Of a DNA stretch of 64,000 nucleotides, positions 19,013 to 31,206 are shown piece by piece (position 1 is the stretch's first letter; the number at the start of each line of letters is the position of its first letter). The position numbers and the translations under genes are program-made. The notes below the pieces were generated by a model that made no database searches, was not told the DNA's origin, and saw only the letters and a list, made by a program, of their open reading frames with translations. Source of the stretch: an uncultured Paracoccus sp. (GTDB lineage: Bacteria > Pseudomonadota > Alphaproteobacteria > Rhodobacterales > Rhodobacteraceae); contig NZ_CANMEH010000001.1 of the NCBI RefSeq assembly GCF_947496875.1, positions 1 to 64,000 on the forward strand. Reading direction: 5' to 3'.

Positions 19013-20335
19013 ATGGCCGGTATCCCGACCGATCACTACGAACCCAAGACCAGGGCCGAACGCTGGATCCATCGCCGCCTGCCGGTCGTGGAACTGATCG
19101 TCGACTTCGTCACGCTGCCGACGCCCAAGAACCTCAACTGGATGTGGATCTGGGGCATCGTGCTGACCTTCTGCCTGGTGCTGCAGATCGTCACCGGCAT
19201 CGTGCTGGCCATGCATTACACGGCCCATGTCGACCTGGCCTTCCGGTCGGTCGAGCACATCATGCGGAACGTGAACGGCGGCTACATGCTGCGCTATCTG
19301 CACGCGAACGGCGCCTCGCTGTTCTTCCTGGCCGTCTACCTGCACATCTTCCGCAACCTCTACTACGGCAGCTACAAGCCGCCGCGCGAGGTCACCTACA
19401 TCATCGGGATGCTGATCTACATCCTGATGATGGCGACGGCGTTCATGGGCTATGTCCTGCCGTGGGGCCAGATGTCGTTCTGGGGCGCGACGGTGATCAC
19501 GGGTCTGTTCGGCGCGATCCCGGGCGTGGGCCCCGCCATCCAGGAATGGCTGCTGGGCGGCCCGGCCGTCGACAACGCCACGCTGAACCGCTTCTTCTCG
19601 CTGCACTACCTGCTGCCGTTCGTGATCCTAGCGCTGGTGATCGTGCATTTCTGGGCGTTCCACACGACCGGCAACAACAACCCGACCGGGATCGAGGTGC
19701 GCCGCACCTCGCGCGAAGAGGCCGACCGCGACACCGTGCCGTTCTGGCCGTATTTCGTGATCAAGGACCTGCTGGCGCTTGTCGTGCTGCTGGTGGTGTT
19801 CTTTGCCGTCGTGGGCTTCATGCCCAACTACCTGGGCCACCCGGACAACTATATCGAGGCGAACCCGCTGGTTACGCCGGCGCATATCGTGCCCGAATGG
19901 TACTTCCTGCCCTTCTACGCCATCCTGCGGGCCTTCACCGCCGACGTGTGGGTGGTGATCGCGGTGGACTGGCTGTCCTTCGGGATCATCGACGCCAAGT
20001 TCTTCGGCGTCCTGGCGATGTTCGGGGCGATCATCGTGATGGCGCTGGCGCCGTGGCTGGATACCAGCCGGGTCCGCTCGGGCCGCTACCGGCCGCAGTT
20101 CAAGTGGTGGTTCTGGCTGCTCGCCATCGACTTCGTCGTGCTGACCTGGGTCGGCGCCCAACCGGCCGAAGGGATCTATCCCTACATCGCGCTGGCCGGC
20201 TCTGCCTACTGGTTCCTCTACTTCCTCGTGATCTTGCCGCTTCTGGGGCTGATCGAACGGCCGGAGCCGATGCCCACCACCATCGAGCAGGACTTCAACG
20301 CCCATTACGGGCCTACTGCCCACCCGGCCGAGTAA
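19013..20335 (+). CDS. petB: Cytochrome b subunit of the bc1 complex
   Basis: A 440-residue, eight-helix diheme cytochrome b containing both quinone sites. The helix-B segment has [17 protein letters not shown]; heme-ligand histidines lie in [18 protein letters not shown] and, on helix [11 protein letters not shown]...VIVHFWAFH. The Qo-site motif is PEWYF ([14 protein letters not shown]). [17 protein letters not shown] is the conserved cd1 region. Length is normal for the alphaproteobacterial form. It is tightly spaced between petA and petC (12 bases on either side), so it is co-transcribed. Confidence 0.97.
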   Translation: MAGIPTDHYEPKTRAERWIHRRLPVVELIVDFVTLPTPKNLNWMWIWGIVLTFCLVLQIVTGIVLAMHYTAHVDLAFRSVEHIMRNVNGGYMLRYLHANGASLFFLAVYLHIFRNLYYGSYKPPREVTYIIGMLIYILMMATAFMGYVLPWGQMSFWGATVITGLFGAIPGVGPAIQEWLLGGPAVDNATLNRFFSLHYLLPFVILALVIVHFWAFHTTGNNNPTGIEVRRTSREEADRDTVPFWPYFVIKDLLALVVLLVVFFAVVGFMPNYLGHPDNYIEANPLVTPAHIVPEWYFLPFYAILRAFTADVWVVIAVDWLSFGIIDAKFFGVLAMFGAIIVMALAPWLDTSRVRSGRYRPQFKWWFWLLAIDFVVLTWVGAQPAEGIYPYIALAGSAYWFLYFLVILPLLGLIERPEPMPTTIEQDFNAHYGPTAHPAE

Positions 20336-20347
20336 GGAGACGCGCAG

Positions 20348-22192
20348 ATGACCTTCAGAACCGTTACGCTGACGGCTGTCGCGGCGTTGTCGCTCGGCAT
20401 GGCCGAGGCGCAGGAGACGCGGACCATCACCGTGCCCCTGGGTGATCCGGGAACGGCCGCACCCGAGCAGACAGGTCCCGGGACGGTGGTGACCCGGACC
20501 CCGGAAGGCGAGACGACCGTCGAATCGGTGGGAACCGACCAGGCGGGTTCCGGTGACGCGGGCCAGGCCGCCGCGCAGGCGCCGGGCGACCCTCAGCCGG
20601 CGCGGCAGACGACGTTCGAGACCACCGACAGCGATGCGTCGGGGGCCGTCGTCACCAGCGAGGGTGCCGGCAACGTGGTGGCCGGCACGTCCGACACCCC
20701 GGCCGAAGCGGATGTGACCGCCACCGGCGTGCCCGCGGTCGAGGCCGACGAGCTCGACGAAGACGCGGTCGATCAGGGCGGGGCCGATGCGATCGATCCC
20801 GAACCGACGCCGCGTCCGACCGCAGAGGGGGAAACCCCGGCACCGGCCGCCCCCGCCGACGAGGCGCAGGCGGATGCGCAGACCGGAACCGCCGCCCCCG
20901 AGGGCGCCCCGGCTGAGCCGGCCCCGACCGACACGGCCGGCGAACCGCCCGCCGCGCCGCAGGAGGGCCTGCCGGATACGGCCACCGAGGAGACGGTCAC
21001 GTCGCCGGTGCCTGCGGCCGAGGGTGCGGCGCAATCCGCGGTGCCCGACGCCCTTGAATCGGATGCGGAGGCCGAGCCGGCGGACCAGCCGGCCGAAGCC
21101 GATGCCGATACCGAGGCCGATACGGAGGCCGAGCCGGCTGCCGACGCTGACGCCGATCAGGTCGAGGCGGCGGACGGCGACGCGGTCGCGTCGGAGGGCA
21201 TCGAGGGCGAGGCGCCGGCCGACGAGGCCCCGGCCGCCATCCAGAACCCCGAAACCACCGTCGACGGCGCCGAGGGCGCGGACACCGCGGTGACGACGTC
21301 CACCGTCGAGGCCGAGACCGCCGACGCCGACGCCGACGCCGAGGGCGAAGCCGCGGACGCTCCGCCAGCCGAGGACGAACCGGCGGACGCCCAGGAAGCC
21401 GCCGCGGACCCGCAGGGCGAGAACGCCGAAGCCGCCGAGGAGGCACCCTCCGCATCCCACTCGCAGGAGATCGAGGACGTCGCCTTTTCCTTCGAGGGGC
21501 CGTTCGGAACCTACGACCAGTTCCAGCTGCAGCGCGGGCTGCAGGTCTATACCGAGGTGTGTTCCGGCTGCCACGGCATGAAGCAGGTTCCCCTGCGCAC
21601 CCTGTCGTCCGAGTCGGGCCCCGGGCTGCCCGAGGACCAGGTGCGGGCCTATGCCGCCGAGATGTTCATCATGGACGAGGAGACCGGCGAGGAGCGGCCG
21701 CGCCTGCCGACCGACTCGTTCCCGACGGTCGTAGGGGACGGCATGGGTCCGGACCTGTCGCTGATGGCCAAGGCCCGGGCAGGATTCCACGGACCTTATG
21801 GCACCGGCCTCAGCCAGCTGTTCAACGGGATCGGCGGGCCTGAATACATCTACTCCGTGCTGGCCGGCTATACCGGCGAGACGAAGGAGGAGGCGGGCAC
21901 GACCTACTACGAGAACCACGCCTTCCCTGGCGGGTGGATCGCGATGGCGCCGCCCCTGTTCGACGATGGCGTCACCTTCGAGGACGGCTCGCCCACCGAC
22001 GTGCAGAGCCAGGCAAAGGACATCGCCGCGTTCCTGATGTGGACGGCCGAGCCCAAGATGATGGAGCGCAAGCAGGTCGGGCTGGTTTCGGTGCTGTTCC
22101 TGATCGTGCTTTCGGTGCTGCTGTACCTGACCAACAAGCGCCTGTGGTGGCCGCTGAAGCATGGCCGCGACCGGCTGAACGACGGCCGCTGA
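20348..22192 (+). CDS. petC: Cytochrome c1 with a giant acidic N-terminal extension
   Basis: A 614-residue heme-c subunit of bc1. A signal peptide (about 1-21, AEAQ junction) is followed by roughly 355 residues made almost entirely of Ala, Glu, Asp, Pro, Thr and Gly with no aromatic core. The catalytic domain begins near residue 377 ([12 protein letters not shown]). Heme binding is C405-S-G-C408-H409; the sixth-ligand methionine is in [10 protein letters not shown]-terminal helix ([15 protein letters not shown]) anchors it. Paracoccus denitrificans c1 is known for an acidic extension of about 150 residues; this is more than twice that. Electron transfer to cytochrome c552/c is its role. Confidence 0.95.
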   Translation: MTFRTVTLTAVAALSLGMAEAQETRTITVPLGDPGTAAPEQTGPGTVVTRTPEGETTVESVGTDQAGSGDAGQAAAQAPGDPQPARQTTFETTDSDASGAVVTSEGAGNVVAGTSDTPAEADVTATGVPAVEADELDEDAVDQGGADAIDPEPTPRPTAEGETPAPAAPADEAQADAQTGTAAPEGAPAEPAPTDTAGEPPAAPQEGLPDTATEETVTSPVPAAEGAAQSAVPDALESDAEAEPADQPAEADADTEADTEAEPAADADADQVEAADGDAVASEGIEGEAPADEAPAAIQNPETTVDGAEGADTAVTTSTVEAETADADADAEGEAADAPPAEDEPADAQEAAADPQGENAEAAEEAPSASHSQEIEDVAFSFEGPFGTYDQFQLQRGLQVYTEVCSGCHGMKQVPLRTLSSESGPGLPEDQVRAYAAEMFIMDEETGEERPRLPTDSFPTVVGDGMGPDLSLMAKARAGFHGPYGTGLSQLFNGIGGPEYIYSVLAGYTGETKEEAGTTYYENHAFPGGWIAMAPPLFDDGVTFEDGSPTDVQSQAKDIAAFLMWTAEPKMMERKQVGLVSVLFLIVLSVLLYLTNKRLWWPLKHGRDRLNDGR

Positions 22193-22215
22193 GCCCCACC
22201 AGATCCGACGACCTC

Positions 22216-22239
22216 GAACGCGCCCCACCGGGCGCGTTC
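22216..22239 (+). terminator. Hairpin after petABC
   Basis: A perfect 10-bp stem (GAACGCGCCC / GGGCGCGTTC) with a CACC loop begins 24 bases after the petC stop. There is no long T-run, only GTTCGTTC, so termination may be weak, or the hairpin may protect the 3' end of the transcript. Confidence 0.6.
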
Positions 22240-22258
22240 GTTCATGGGGGCGGGCCGC

Positions 22259-23134
22259 ATGACGATCTACAATCTCGGCTCGATCAACATCGACCAGGTC
22301 TATCGGGTGGCGACGCTGCCGCGGCCCGGGGAAACCGTCGCGGCCCGCCAGCACAGCACCGGTCTGGGCGGCAAGGGCGCGAACCAGTCGATCGCCGGGG
22401 CGCGGGCCGGCCGGCAGGTGCGGCACCTGGGCGCAATCGGCCGGGACCACGACTGGGCGCTGGAACGGCTGCGCGGCTGCGGCGTGGATGTGCGCGGCAT
22501 AGCGCGGCTTGCGGACAGCGCCACCGGGCACGCGATCATCCTGGTCGAGGACAGCGGCGAGAACGCGATCGTCATCCATCCCGGTGCCAACCACGCCGTG
22601 CCGCTGGATCTTGTCACCGCGCATCTGGCGGGGATCGGCCCGGGCGACACGCTGCTGCTGCAGAACGAGACGGTGCATCAGGTCCCGGCGGCCGAGCTGG
22701 CGCGTGCTGCCGGGGCAAGGGTGATCTATTCGGCGGCGCCCTTTGACGTGGCGGCGATACGATGCGTGCTGCCGCATGTCTCGATCCTGGCCGTGAATGC
22801 AGGCGAGGCCGCCGCTGCCGAGGCCGAACTGGGCAGCAGCCTGCCGATCGAAGGCATGCTAGTGACGCGCGGCGCGGCGGGCGCGGAATATCGCGACCTG
22901 CATACGGGGAGGGTGACTTGGCAGCCGGCTTTCGAGGTGACGCCGGTGGACACCACCGGGGCCGGCGACTGCTTCGCCGGCTGGTTCGCCGCCGGCCTGG
23001 ACGCCGGCCTGCCGCTGGCCGAGACGCTGCGCCGGGCGGCCGCGGCGGCGGCCCTGCAGGTGACCCGGCCCGGGGCAGCCGACGCCATGCCCCACGCAGC
23101 CGAGGTCCGCGATTTCCTGATCGCCGCGCCCTGA
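22259..23134 (+). CDS. PfkB-family sugar kinase (ribokinase-like)
   Basis: A 291-residue carbohydrate kinase. The N-terminus NLGSINIDQVYRV and GGKGANQSIAGARAG are the first PfkB signature. The catalytic second signature is DTTGAGDCFAGWFAAGL, with Asp as base. The closest look is ribokinase (RbsK), which phosphorylates ribose at O5. No ribose transporter is near, so the substrate is inferred only. ATG 22259 was chosen over 22244 since family members begin just before 'n.gSinid'. Confidence 0.87.
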   Translation: MTIYNLGSINIDQVYRVATLPRPGETVAARQHSTGLGGKGANQSIAGARAGRQVRHLGAIGRDHDWALERLRGCGVDVRGIARLADSATGHAIILVEDSGENAIVIHPGANHAVPLDLVTAHLAGIGPGDTLLLQNETVHQVPAAELARAAGARVIYSAAPFDVAAIRCVLPHVSILAVNAGEAAAAEAELGSSLPIEGMLVTRGAAGAEYRDLHTGRVTWQPAFEVTPVDTTGAGDCFAGWFAAGLDAGLPLAETLRRAAAAAALQVTRPGAADAMPHAAEVRDFLIAAP

Positions 23135-23184
23135 CCGCTGCCTTGTCGCTTGTGGCGGGCCGGCAGTCTGCCTATCTGCAGTCC

Positions 23185-23991
23185 ATGCGGTTCTTCCCCT
23201 TCTTCAACCCGGCCCCCGTGGTGGCGGTGATCCGGCTGCACGGCACGATCGGGGCGGCAACGCGCGGGGCGGGGCTGTCCGACGCGGCCCTGGCGCCGCT
23301 GCTGTCGCGCGCGTTCCGCAAGGGGCGGCCGCGCGCCGTGGCGTTGTCCTTGAACTCCCCCGGCGGATCGCCGGTCCAGTCGTCGCTGATCGCGGCGCGG
23401 ATCCGGCGCCTGGCCGAGCGGCACGAGTTGCCCGTCCACGCCTTCGTCGAGGATGTCGCCGCCTCGGGCGGGTACTGGCTGGCCACCGCCGCGGACGACA
23501 TCTGGGTCGACGACAGTTCGCTGGTGGGGTCGATCGGGGTGATCGCGGCGAGCTTTGGCTTCTCCGAACTGATTGGGCGGCACGGCATCGAACGGCGCGT
23601 CCATACCGCGGGGCGCAGCAAGTCGATGCTGGACCCGTTCCGACCGGAAACGCCCGAGGACGTGGCGCGCCTGAGCCGGCTGATGGAGCCGATGCACGAT
23701 GCCTTCAAGGCGCAGGTCAGCACGCGGCGGGGCGACCGGCTTGACCGAAACCAGGATCTGTTCACGGGCGAGATCTGGACTGGCCGGCAGGCGGTCGATA
23801 TCGGGCTGGCCGACGGCATCGCCCATATGGAGCCGAAGCTGCGCTCGCTGTACGGCGACAAGGTTCGGCTGCGGCCGTATGGCGTCCGCCGGCCGTTCCT
23901 GCGGCGTCTCGGCCTGTCGGCCGCGGACGTGGTGGATGCTTTCGCCGATCGCGCGATCTGGCCACCGGCCGGGGCGGCGCGGCCATGGTGA
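23185..23991 (+). CDS. S49-family peptidase (SppA/SohB-like)
   Basis: A 268-residue serine protease of the signal-peptide-peptidase A family. The short form has one catalytic domain. VVAVIRLHGTIG begins the domain. LNSPGGSPVQSSLIAARI precedes VEDVAASGGYWLATAADDI, which holds the catalytic serine. GSIGVIAASFGF and TAGRSKSMLDPF, with the lysine of the Ser-Lys dyad, follow. No clear N-terminal membrane helix is present, so it may be peripheral or cytosolic. The downstream micro-gene overlaps its end by 7 bases. Confidence 0.88.
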   Translation: MRFFPFFNPAPVVAVIRLHGTIGAATRGAGLSDAALAPLLSRAFRKGRPRAVALSLNSPGGSPVQSSLIAARIRRLAERHELPVHAFVEDVAASGGYWLATAADDIWVDDSSLVGSIGVIAASFGFSELIGRHGIERRVHTAGRSKSMLDPFRPETPEDVARLSRLMEPMHDAFKAQVSTRRGDRLDRNQDLFTGEIWTGRQAVDIGLADGIAHMEPKLRSLYGDKVRLRPYGVRRPFLRRLGLSAADVVDAFADRAIWPPAGAARPW

Positions 23992-24098
23992 AGTTCGTGT
24001 TCCTGTGCCTGTTGCTGCTGGTCGCCATTGCGCTGGCCGGCGGTCCGGCGGTGCGCCGGGGCATGATGCGGATCCTGGGGCTGCGGCGTGGCCGTTGA
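23985..24098 (+). CDS. 37-residue single-helix membrane protein
   Basis: A short reading frame with ATG at 23985. It starts inside the peptidase gene and ends inside the SDR gene (its stop lies past the SDR's GTG). Residues 4-18 are strongly hydrophobic (FVFLCLLLLVAIALA), followed by a basic tail with R24, R25, R29, R34, R35 and R37. That is the layout of a small inner-membrane protein with its C-terminus inside. Overlap with both neighbours suggests translational coupling. No family recognised. Confidence 0.5.
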   Translation: MVKFVFLCLLLLVAIALAGGPAVRRGMMRILGLRRGR

Positions 24099-24873
24099 AG
24101 GCCCCGCCCTGATCACCGGCGCAGGGGTGCGCCTGGGGGCGGCCGTGGCGCTTGAACTGGCCGGTCGCGGGCACGATGTGGCGATCCACTATCATCGCTC
24201 GTCCGCCGCGGCCGAGACGACGGCGGCGCAGGCCCGCGCCCTCGGCGTGCGGGCGGTCACCCTGTCGGCCGATCTGCTCGACCTCGATCAGGTCGAGGCG
24301 CTGGTGGGGCGGGCGACCGAGCAGCTGGGACCGCTGGCGATCCTGGTCAACAACGCGTCGATCTTCGAACGCGACACGGTGCACAACGCCACCCGCGACA
24401 GCTGGGATCGGCACATCGGCTCGAACCTACGCGCGCCGTTCATGCTGACCCAGCGCTTTGCGGCGGAGTTGCCGCCGCAATCGCCGTCCGACGGGGCCGA
24501 GACCGAGGCGCAGGCCCTGGTGGTCAATATGGTGGATCAGCGGGTGTTGAAGCCCACGCCCGAATACATGACCTATTCGCTCGCCAAGGCAGGTCTCTGG
24601 GCACTGACCCGCACCCTGGCGCAGGCACTCGCCCCCCGGGTGCGGGTGAATGCGATTGCCCCCGGACCCACGCTGCGGGGGGCTCGGCAGAGCGACGAAC
24701 ACTTCGCCCGGCAGCGCGCCTCGACCATTCTCGAACGGGGGGCCAACCCCGAGGACGTCACCGCGGCACTCGCCTTTTTGTTGAATAGCCCTGCGGTGAC
24801 CGGGCAGCTGATATGCGTTGATGGCGGGCAGCATCTGGGGTGGCGCACCCCCGATATCATCGATTCCCACTGA
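24088..24873 (+). CDS. Short-chain dehydrogenase/reductase, pteridine-reductase-like
   Basis: A 261-residue Rossmann-fold oxidoreductase. The cofactor loop TGAGVRLG has the T-G-x-x-x-R-L-G form seen in pteridine reductases and FolM and not the common TGxxxGIG. NNASIF, the catalytic Y-S-L-A-K and the C-terminal VDGG follow. NADPH-dependent reduction of a dihydropterin is therefore a fair guess, not a certainty. Translation starts at GTG 24088, overlapping the upstream micro-gene by 11 bases. Confidence 0.85.
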   Translation: MAVEGPALITGAGVRLGAAVALELAGRGHDVAIHYHRSSAAAETTAAQARALGVRAVTLSADLLDLDQVEALVGRATEQLGPLAILVNNASIFERDTVHNATRDSWDRHIGSNLRAPFMLTQRFAAELPPQSPSDGAETEAQALVVNMVDQRVLKPTPEYMTYSLAKAGLWALTRTLAQALAPRVRVNAIAPGPTLRGARQSDEHFARQRASTILERGANPEDVTAALAFLLNSPAVTGQLICVDGGQHLGWRTPDIIDSH

Positions 24874-25169
24874 TCCGCCGCGGCGCCACTGCCCCAGGTT
24901 GTCCACCTTTGCAAGGACCAATCAACCAAGATGCCGATTCCCGTCCAAAAATCAGCAACTTCGCGTGCGGTCAAAAAGAAACGTTCAAATACAGCCGCTT
25001 GCGCTACTGCCGCTTTTTTGGGCAATACTGGCAACCCCCCGAAATTCCTAGCCCATCGGGGTATCGGCCAAGGCTGGTCCACAAGCTTATCCACAGTTTC
25101 CGTGGACAGGAATCCGCTTGTGCTTTCCGCCCCGGTCGCGGCTGAACCGGGAATCGGCATGGTATCGCT
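24874..25169. other. A+T-richer intergenic region upstream of uvrC with DnaA-box-like sites
   Basis: No gene is seen in these 296 bases. They contain TTGTCCACC (24899-24907), TGGTCCACA (25075-25083), a perfect TTATCCACA (25087-25095) and, on the opposite strand, CTGTCCACG (25101-25109). Three sites lie within 35 bases. There is also an A/T patch around 24968-24990. The uvrC promoter must lie here. Whether DnaA really binds is unproven. Confidence 0.45.
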
Positions 25170-27062
25170 ATGATTGAATCGGAGCACGAGCACGTCACAG
25201 GGGAAACGTCAGCCGCACCGCTGACCGGGCATCGCCTGATCGCCGATAATTGCCGCCGGCTGGACGGCAGTCCGGGGGTCTACCGGATGCTGGATGCACA
25301 GGGGGCGGTGCTGTACGTGGGCAAGGCCCGCAACCTGCGGGCCCGCGTGTCCAGTTACGCGCGGCCGTCCGGCCATTCGGCCCGCATCGCGCGGATGATC
25401 CGCGACACCGCCAGCATGATGTTCCTGACGACGCGCACGGAAACCGAGGCGCTGCTGCTGGAACAGAACCTCATCAAGCAGCTGAAGCCGCGCTACAACG
25501 TGCTGCTGCGCGACGACAAGTCGTTCCCCAACATCCTGGTGGCCAAGTCGCACCCCTTTGCCCAGATCAAGAAGCACCGCGGCGCCAAGTCCGAACCGGG
25601 CGACTATTACGGCCCGTTCGCCAGCGCGGGCGCCGTGAACCGGACACTGAACCAGCTGCAACGGGTGTTCCTGCTGCGGTCCTGCACCGACGCGACCTTT
25701 TCATCCCGCACCCGGCCCTGCCTGCTGCACCAGATCAAGCGCTGCAGCGCGCCGTGCGTGGGCCGGATCGAGCTGTCCGACTATCGGGCGCTGGTCGCCG
25801 ATGCCGAACGGTTCCTGCAGGGAAAGTCCACCGCCGTGCAGGCGACGCTCGCCGCCGAGATGGCCGAGGCGGCCGCAGCGATGGAATACGAGCGCGCCGC
25901 CGCCCTGCGCGACCGGATCAAGGCGCTGACCTCCGTGCAGTCGGTGCAGGCCATCAACCCCAAGGGCGTGGCCGAGGCGGACGTGATCGCGCTGCACATG
26001 GAGGGGGGGCAGGCCTGCGTTCAGGTCTTCTTTATCCGTGGCAACCAGAGCTGGGGCAACCGCGACTTCTACCCCCGCCTGAACGGCGCCGAGTCCCCCG
26101 ACGAGGTGATGGAGGCGTTCCTGGGCCAGTTCTATGACGGCAAGGTGCCGCCCCGCCTGATCCTGCTGAGCCACGGGTTCGAGGAAACCGACCTGATGAC
26201 CCAGCTGCTGTCCGACCGGGCCGGGCGGCGCGTCGTGCTGGGGGTGCCGCGGCGCGGTGAAAAGGCCGATCTGGTCGAGAATGCGCTGCGCAATGCCCGC
26301 GAAAGCCTCGCCCGCCGGCTGGCCGAAAGCGCGGCCCAGCACAAGCTGCTGGAGGGGCTGGCCGACGCCTTCGACCTGCCGGTCGTGCCGCGCCGGATCG
26401 AGATCTACGACAACAGCCACATCCAGGGCAGCGCCGCCGTGGGCGGGATGGTCGTCGCGGGGCCCGAGGGCTGGATCAAGAACCAGTACCGCAAGTTCAA
26501 CATCAAGGGCACCGAGATCACGCCGGGGGACGACCTGGGGATGATGCGTGAGGTGCTGACCCGCCGCTTTGCCCGGCTGCTGAAGGACAACCCCGATCGC
26601 GCGACCGAGGCATGGCCGGACCTGCTGCTGATCGACGGCGGACCGACCCAGGTGGCGGCGGTCAGCGGCATCCTCGCCGATCTCGGCGTGCAGGACGTGC
26701 CGATCATCGGCGTGGCCAAGGGGCAGGATCGGGATCACGGCAAGGAGGAATTCCACCGTCCGGGCATGCGCCCCTTTGCGCTGCCGATGAACCATCCCGT
26801 GCTGTATTTCATCCAGCGCCTGCGGGACGAGGCGCATCGCTGGGCGATCGGCACCCATCGGGCGCGGCGCAGCAAGCAGGCGATGGCCAATCCGCTGGAC
26901 GAGATCGCCGGGATCGGCGCTGCCCGCAAGCGTGCGCTGCTGTCGCATTTCGGCAGCGCCAAGGCAGTGGCCCGGGCGGGACTGACGGATCTGCAGGCGG
27001 TCGAGGGGATCTCGGCGGCCATGGCGCGCACCATCCACGACCATTTCCACGGACAGGGCTGA
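25170..27062 (+). CDS. uvrC: Excinuclease ABC subunit C
   Basis: A 630-residue nucleotide-excision-repair nuclease that makes both incisions around a lesion marked by UvrAB. The GIY-YIG domain starts at [20 protein letters not shown] (3' incision). The UVR motif ([16 protein letters not shown]) binds UvrB. The RNase H-like 5' nuclease domain has [10 protein letters not shown] and [12 protein letters not shown]-terminal helix-hairpin-helix pair follows ([19 protein letters not shown]). Length is typical. It faces radC with 24 bases between. Confidence 0.97.
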   Translation: MIESEHEHVTGETSAAPLTGHRLIADNCRRLDGSPGVYRMLDAQGAVLYVGKARNLRARVSSYARPSGHSARIARMIRDTASMMFLTTRTETEALLLEQNLIKQLKPRYNVLLRDDKSFPNILVAKSHPFAQIKKHRGAKSEPGDYYGPFASAGAVNRTLNQLQRVFLLRSCTDATFSSRTRPCLLHQIKRCSAPCVGRIELSDYRALVADAERFLQGKSTAVQATLAAEMAEAAAAMEYERAAALRDRIKALTSVQSVQAINPKGVAEADVIALHMEGGQACVQVFFIRGNQSWGNRDFYPRLNGAESPDEVMEAFLGQFYDGKVPPRLILLSHGFEETDLMTQLLSDRAGRRVVLGVPRRGEKADLVENALRNARESLARRLAESAAQHKLLEGLADAFDLPVVPRRIEIYDNSHIQGSAAVGGMVVAGPEGWIKNQYRKFNIKGTEITPGDDLGMMREVLTRRFARLLKDNPDRATEAWPDLLLIDGGPTQVAAVSGILADLGVQDVPIIGVAKGQDRDHGKEEFHRPGMRPFALPMNHPVLYFIQRLRDEAHRWAIGTHRARRSKQAMANPLDEIAGIGAARKRALLSHFGSAKAVARAGLTDLQAVEGISAAMARTIHDHFHGQG

Positions 27063-27086
27063 CGCTGCGGTGCCGCGCCCGCGGGG

Positions 27087-27899
27087 TTACAGCAGCCCCT
27101 GCGCGCGAAAGCTCAGCTCGCGGTCCTTGCCGATGATCAGATGATCGTGGACCACGATGCTCATCGTTTCGGCGGCTTGCACGATCCGACGGGTCATCAC
27201 GATGTCGGGCTCGCTGGGAGTCGGGTCGCCCGAGGGATGGTTGTGCACCAGGATCAGGGCCGATGCATTCACCTCCAGCGCCCGGCGCACGATCTCCCGG
27301 GGATAGACGGGCACGTGATCGACCGTTCCCCTCGCCTGTTCCTCGTCCGCGATCAGGACGTTCTTGCGATCGAGATAGAGCACGCGGAACTGCTCGACGT
27401 GGCCATGCGCCATGGCGGTGTGGCAGTAGTCGATGAGGGCGTCCCAGCTGGTGAGCACCGGACGCCGGATCACGCGTGACCGGGCCAGCCGCCGGGCGGC
27501 CGCGGCGACGATCTTCAGCTCGGTGACGACGGCCGGGCCGACGCCCTCGATCTCGGCCAGACGGGCGGGCTCTGCTGACAGCACCCGGTTGAAATCGCCG
27601 AACCGGTCCAGCAGCCGCCGCGCCAGCGGCTTCATGTCCTGGCGTGGGACGGCGCGGAACAGCACCAGTTCCAGCAGCTCGTAATCCGGCATGGCCGCGC
27701 CGCCGTCCTGCAGGAACCGCTCCCGCAGCCGGGCACGGTGGTCGGCAATATAGCTAGGGGGTTTGCCACTCCGACCCGCCCGGCCACCCTCCGGTCCCCC
27801 CGCCGTGGGGGAGGGTGGCCGAAACCGGGCGTCGTCCTCGGCCGGAGAGAACCCGAAGAGCGACGCGGACGCTTCCTGGAAGTCGCGGGTGCGGGGCAT
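27087..27899 (-). CDS. radC: RadC-family JAB/MPN domain protein
   Basis: A 270-residue protein. The N-terminal helix-hairpin-helix part has DYELLELVLFRAVPRQD and IEGVGPAVV. The C-terminal MPN metalloprotease-like domain has the JAMM signature H-N-H-P-S-G-D-P-T-P-S-E-P-D. The first 50 residues are low-complexity (Pro/Gly/Arg) and may not all be translated, so the start is uncertain. The historical link of RadC to DNA repair is weak, and its cellular role is unknown. Confidence 0.9.
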   Translation of the reverse strand: MPRTRDFQEASASLFGFSPAEDDARFRPPSPTAGGPEGGRAGRSGKPPSYIADHRARLRERFLQDGGAAMPDYELLELVLFRAVPRQDMKPLARRLLDRFGDFNRVLSAEPARLAEIEGVGPAVVTELKIVAAAARRLARSRVIRRPVLTSWDALIDYCHTAMAHGHVEQFRVLYLDRKNVLIADEEQARGTVDHVPVYPREIVRRALEVNASALILVHNHPSGDPTPSEPDIVMTRRIVQAAETMSIVVHDHLIIGKDRELSFRAQGLL

Positions 27900-27957
27900 G
27901 CCGGCAAGCTGCCAGCAACGGGTTAACGGCAGGTTAAGCCGGCGCCCGCTCCCCGTC

Positions 27958-29109
27958 TCAGGCGCTCAGGCCTTCCCAGAAGTTCTTCAGCTTGCCGAAG
28001 AAATTGCTGGTTTGCGGATGGTTGTCGGCGCCGATGCCGTCGAATTCCCGCAGCAGTTCCTTTTGCCGCGCGGTCAGGTTGACCGGCGTTTCCACCGTCA
28101 GTTCGATCAGCATGTCGCCGGGCTCGCCCTGCATGCCCGGCCCGTGCCGCAGCGGCGGCATGCCCTTGCCCCGCAGCCGCATCTGCTGCCCGGTCTGGCT
28201 GCCGGGGGCGATCCGGACCCGCGACCGGCCACCCTCGATCGTGGGCACCTCCACCTCGCCGCCCAGGGCGGCGGTGGTCATGCTGACCGGCACGTGACAG
28301 GCCAGCATCCGGCCATCGCGCATGAAGATCGGATGCTCCTTGACCTCGATGAAGATATAAAGGTCGCCCGGCGGTCCCTTGCGCAGCCCGGCATCGCCTT
28401 CGCCGGCCAGCCGGATGCGGGTGCCGGTCTCGACCCCTGCCGGGATGTTCACGGACAACGACCGCTGCGTTTCGGTCCGCCCGGCCCCGCCACAGGCGGT
28501 GCACGGGTTCTTGACGATCTGGCCGTGGCCGCTGCAGGTCGGGCAGGTCCGTTCGACGGTGAAGAACCCTTGGCTGGCACGGACCTTGCCCATGCCGGCA
28601 CAGGTGGGGCAGGTGGCCGGCTCGACCGCTCCCTCGGCGCCGGTGCCGTTGCAGGCGTCGCAGGCGACAGAACCGGGAACGGTGATCGTCTTCTGCAGCC
28701 CCTTAAAGGCTTCTTCCAGCGAAACCTGCAGGTTGTAGCGCAGGTCCTGGCCGCGGGCCGCGCGGCCGCGCCCGCCGGCGCCGCGTCCGGCCATCATGTC
28801 GCCGAACAGGTCCTCGAACACGTCGGAAAACGCGGCGCCGAAATCCGGGCCACCGCGACTCTGCCCGAACCCGCCCATGCCGCCTTCGAATGCCGCGTGG
28901 CCGAACCGGTCATAGGCGGCGCGGCGCTGCGGGTCCTTCAGGCTGTCATAGGCCTCGTTCACTTCCTTGAACCGCATTTCCGACTGGTTGCAGTCTGGAT
29001 TGCGGTCCGGATGAAGTTCCTTGGCCTTGCTGCGATAGGCCTTTTTGATTTCTTCTGCCGACGCGCCACGCGCCACGCCCAGAACCTCGTAGAAGTCGCG
29101 CTTTGCCAT
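27958..29109 (-). CDS. dnaJ: Chaperone DnaJ (Hsp40)
   Basis: A 383-residue co-chaperone that hands substrates to DnaK and stimulates its ATPase. The J-domain has the HPD motif (ELHPDRNPD) near residue 33. A Gly/Phe-rich linker (about 75-125) follows. Four zinc-finger repeats are [24 protein letters not shown] and C-T-A-C-G-G-A-G. Two C-terminal substrate domains complete it. It lies 75 bases downstream of dnaK with a terminator between, so DnaJ is likely made at a lower level. Confidence 0.97.
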   Translation of the reverse strand: MAKRDFYEVLGVARGASAEEIKKAYRSKAKELHPDRNPDCNQSEMRFKEVNEAYDSLKDPQRRAAYDRFGHAAFEGGMGGFGQSRGGPDFGAAFSDVFEDLFGDMMAGRGAGGRGRAARGQDLRYNLQVSLEEAFKGLQKTITVPGSVACDACNGTGAEGAVEPATCPTCAGMGKVRASQGFFTVERTCPTCSGHGQIVKNPCTACGGAGRTETQRSLSVNIPAGVETGTRIRLAGEGDAGLRKGPPGDLYIFIEVKEHPIFMRDGRMLACHVPVSMTTAALGGEVEVPTIEGGRSRVRIAPGSQTGQQMRLRGKGMPPLRHGPGMQGEPGDMLIELTVETPVNLTARQKELLREFDGIGADNHPQTSNFFGKLKNFWEGLSA

Positions 29110-29133
29110 GGTTGTCCTGGTAAATAGCTGATC

Positions 29134-29168
29134 AAGAAAACACCGGCCCGCAGACTCGCGGGCCGGTG
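29134..29168 (-). terminator. Intrinsic terminator/attenuator between dnaK and dnaJ
   Basis: Read on the minus strand, an 11-bp perfect stem (CACCGGCCCGC / GCGGGCCGGTG, 29141-29168) with a 6-base loop is followed directly by TTTTCTT. This is a good rho-independent terminator placed 17 bases after the dnaK stop and before dnaJ. Read-through would set a dnaK:dnaJ ratio above one. Confidence 0.8.
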
Positions 29169-29184
29169 CAGGTACGACAGATGA

Positions 29185-31098
<1,914 letters not shown>

Positions 31099-31206
31099 GC
31101 GTTTACCTTTCTTGCGGCGATGGTGCGGGTGCGGGTCCGAACTGCGGCCCCCGCAACCCTATCCCGTGGATTGGATGGCCGGGGTATCCGGCCGGCTTCG
31201 CTGGCT

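Noticed and set aside
19628..22777. Minus-strand open frame of 1049 codons opposite petB and petC
   Set aside because: Glycine/arginine-rich shadow of the acidic cytochrome c1 extension and neighbouring genes; no start or motif supports it.
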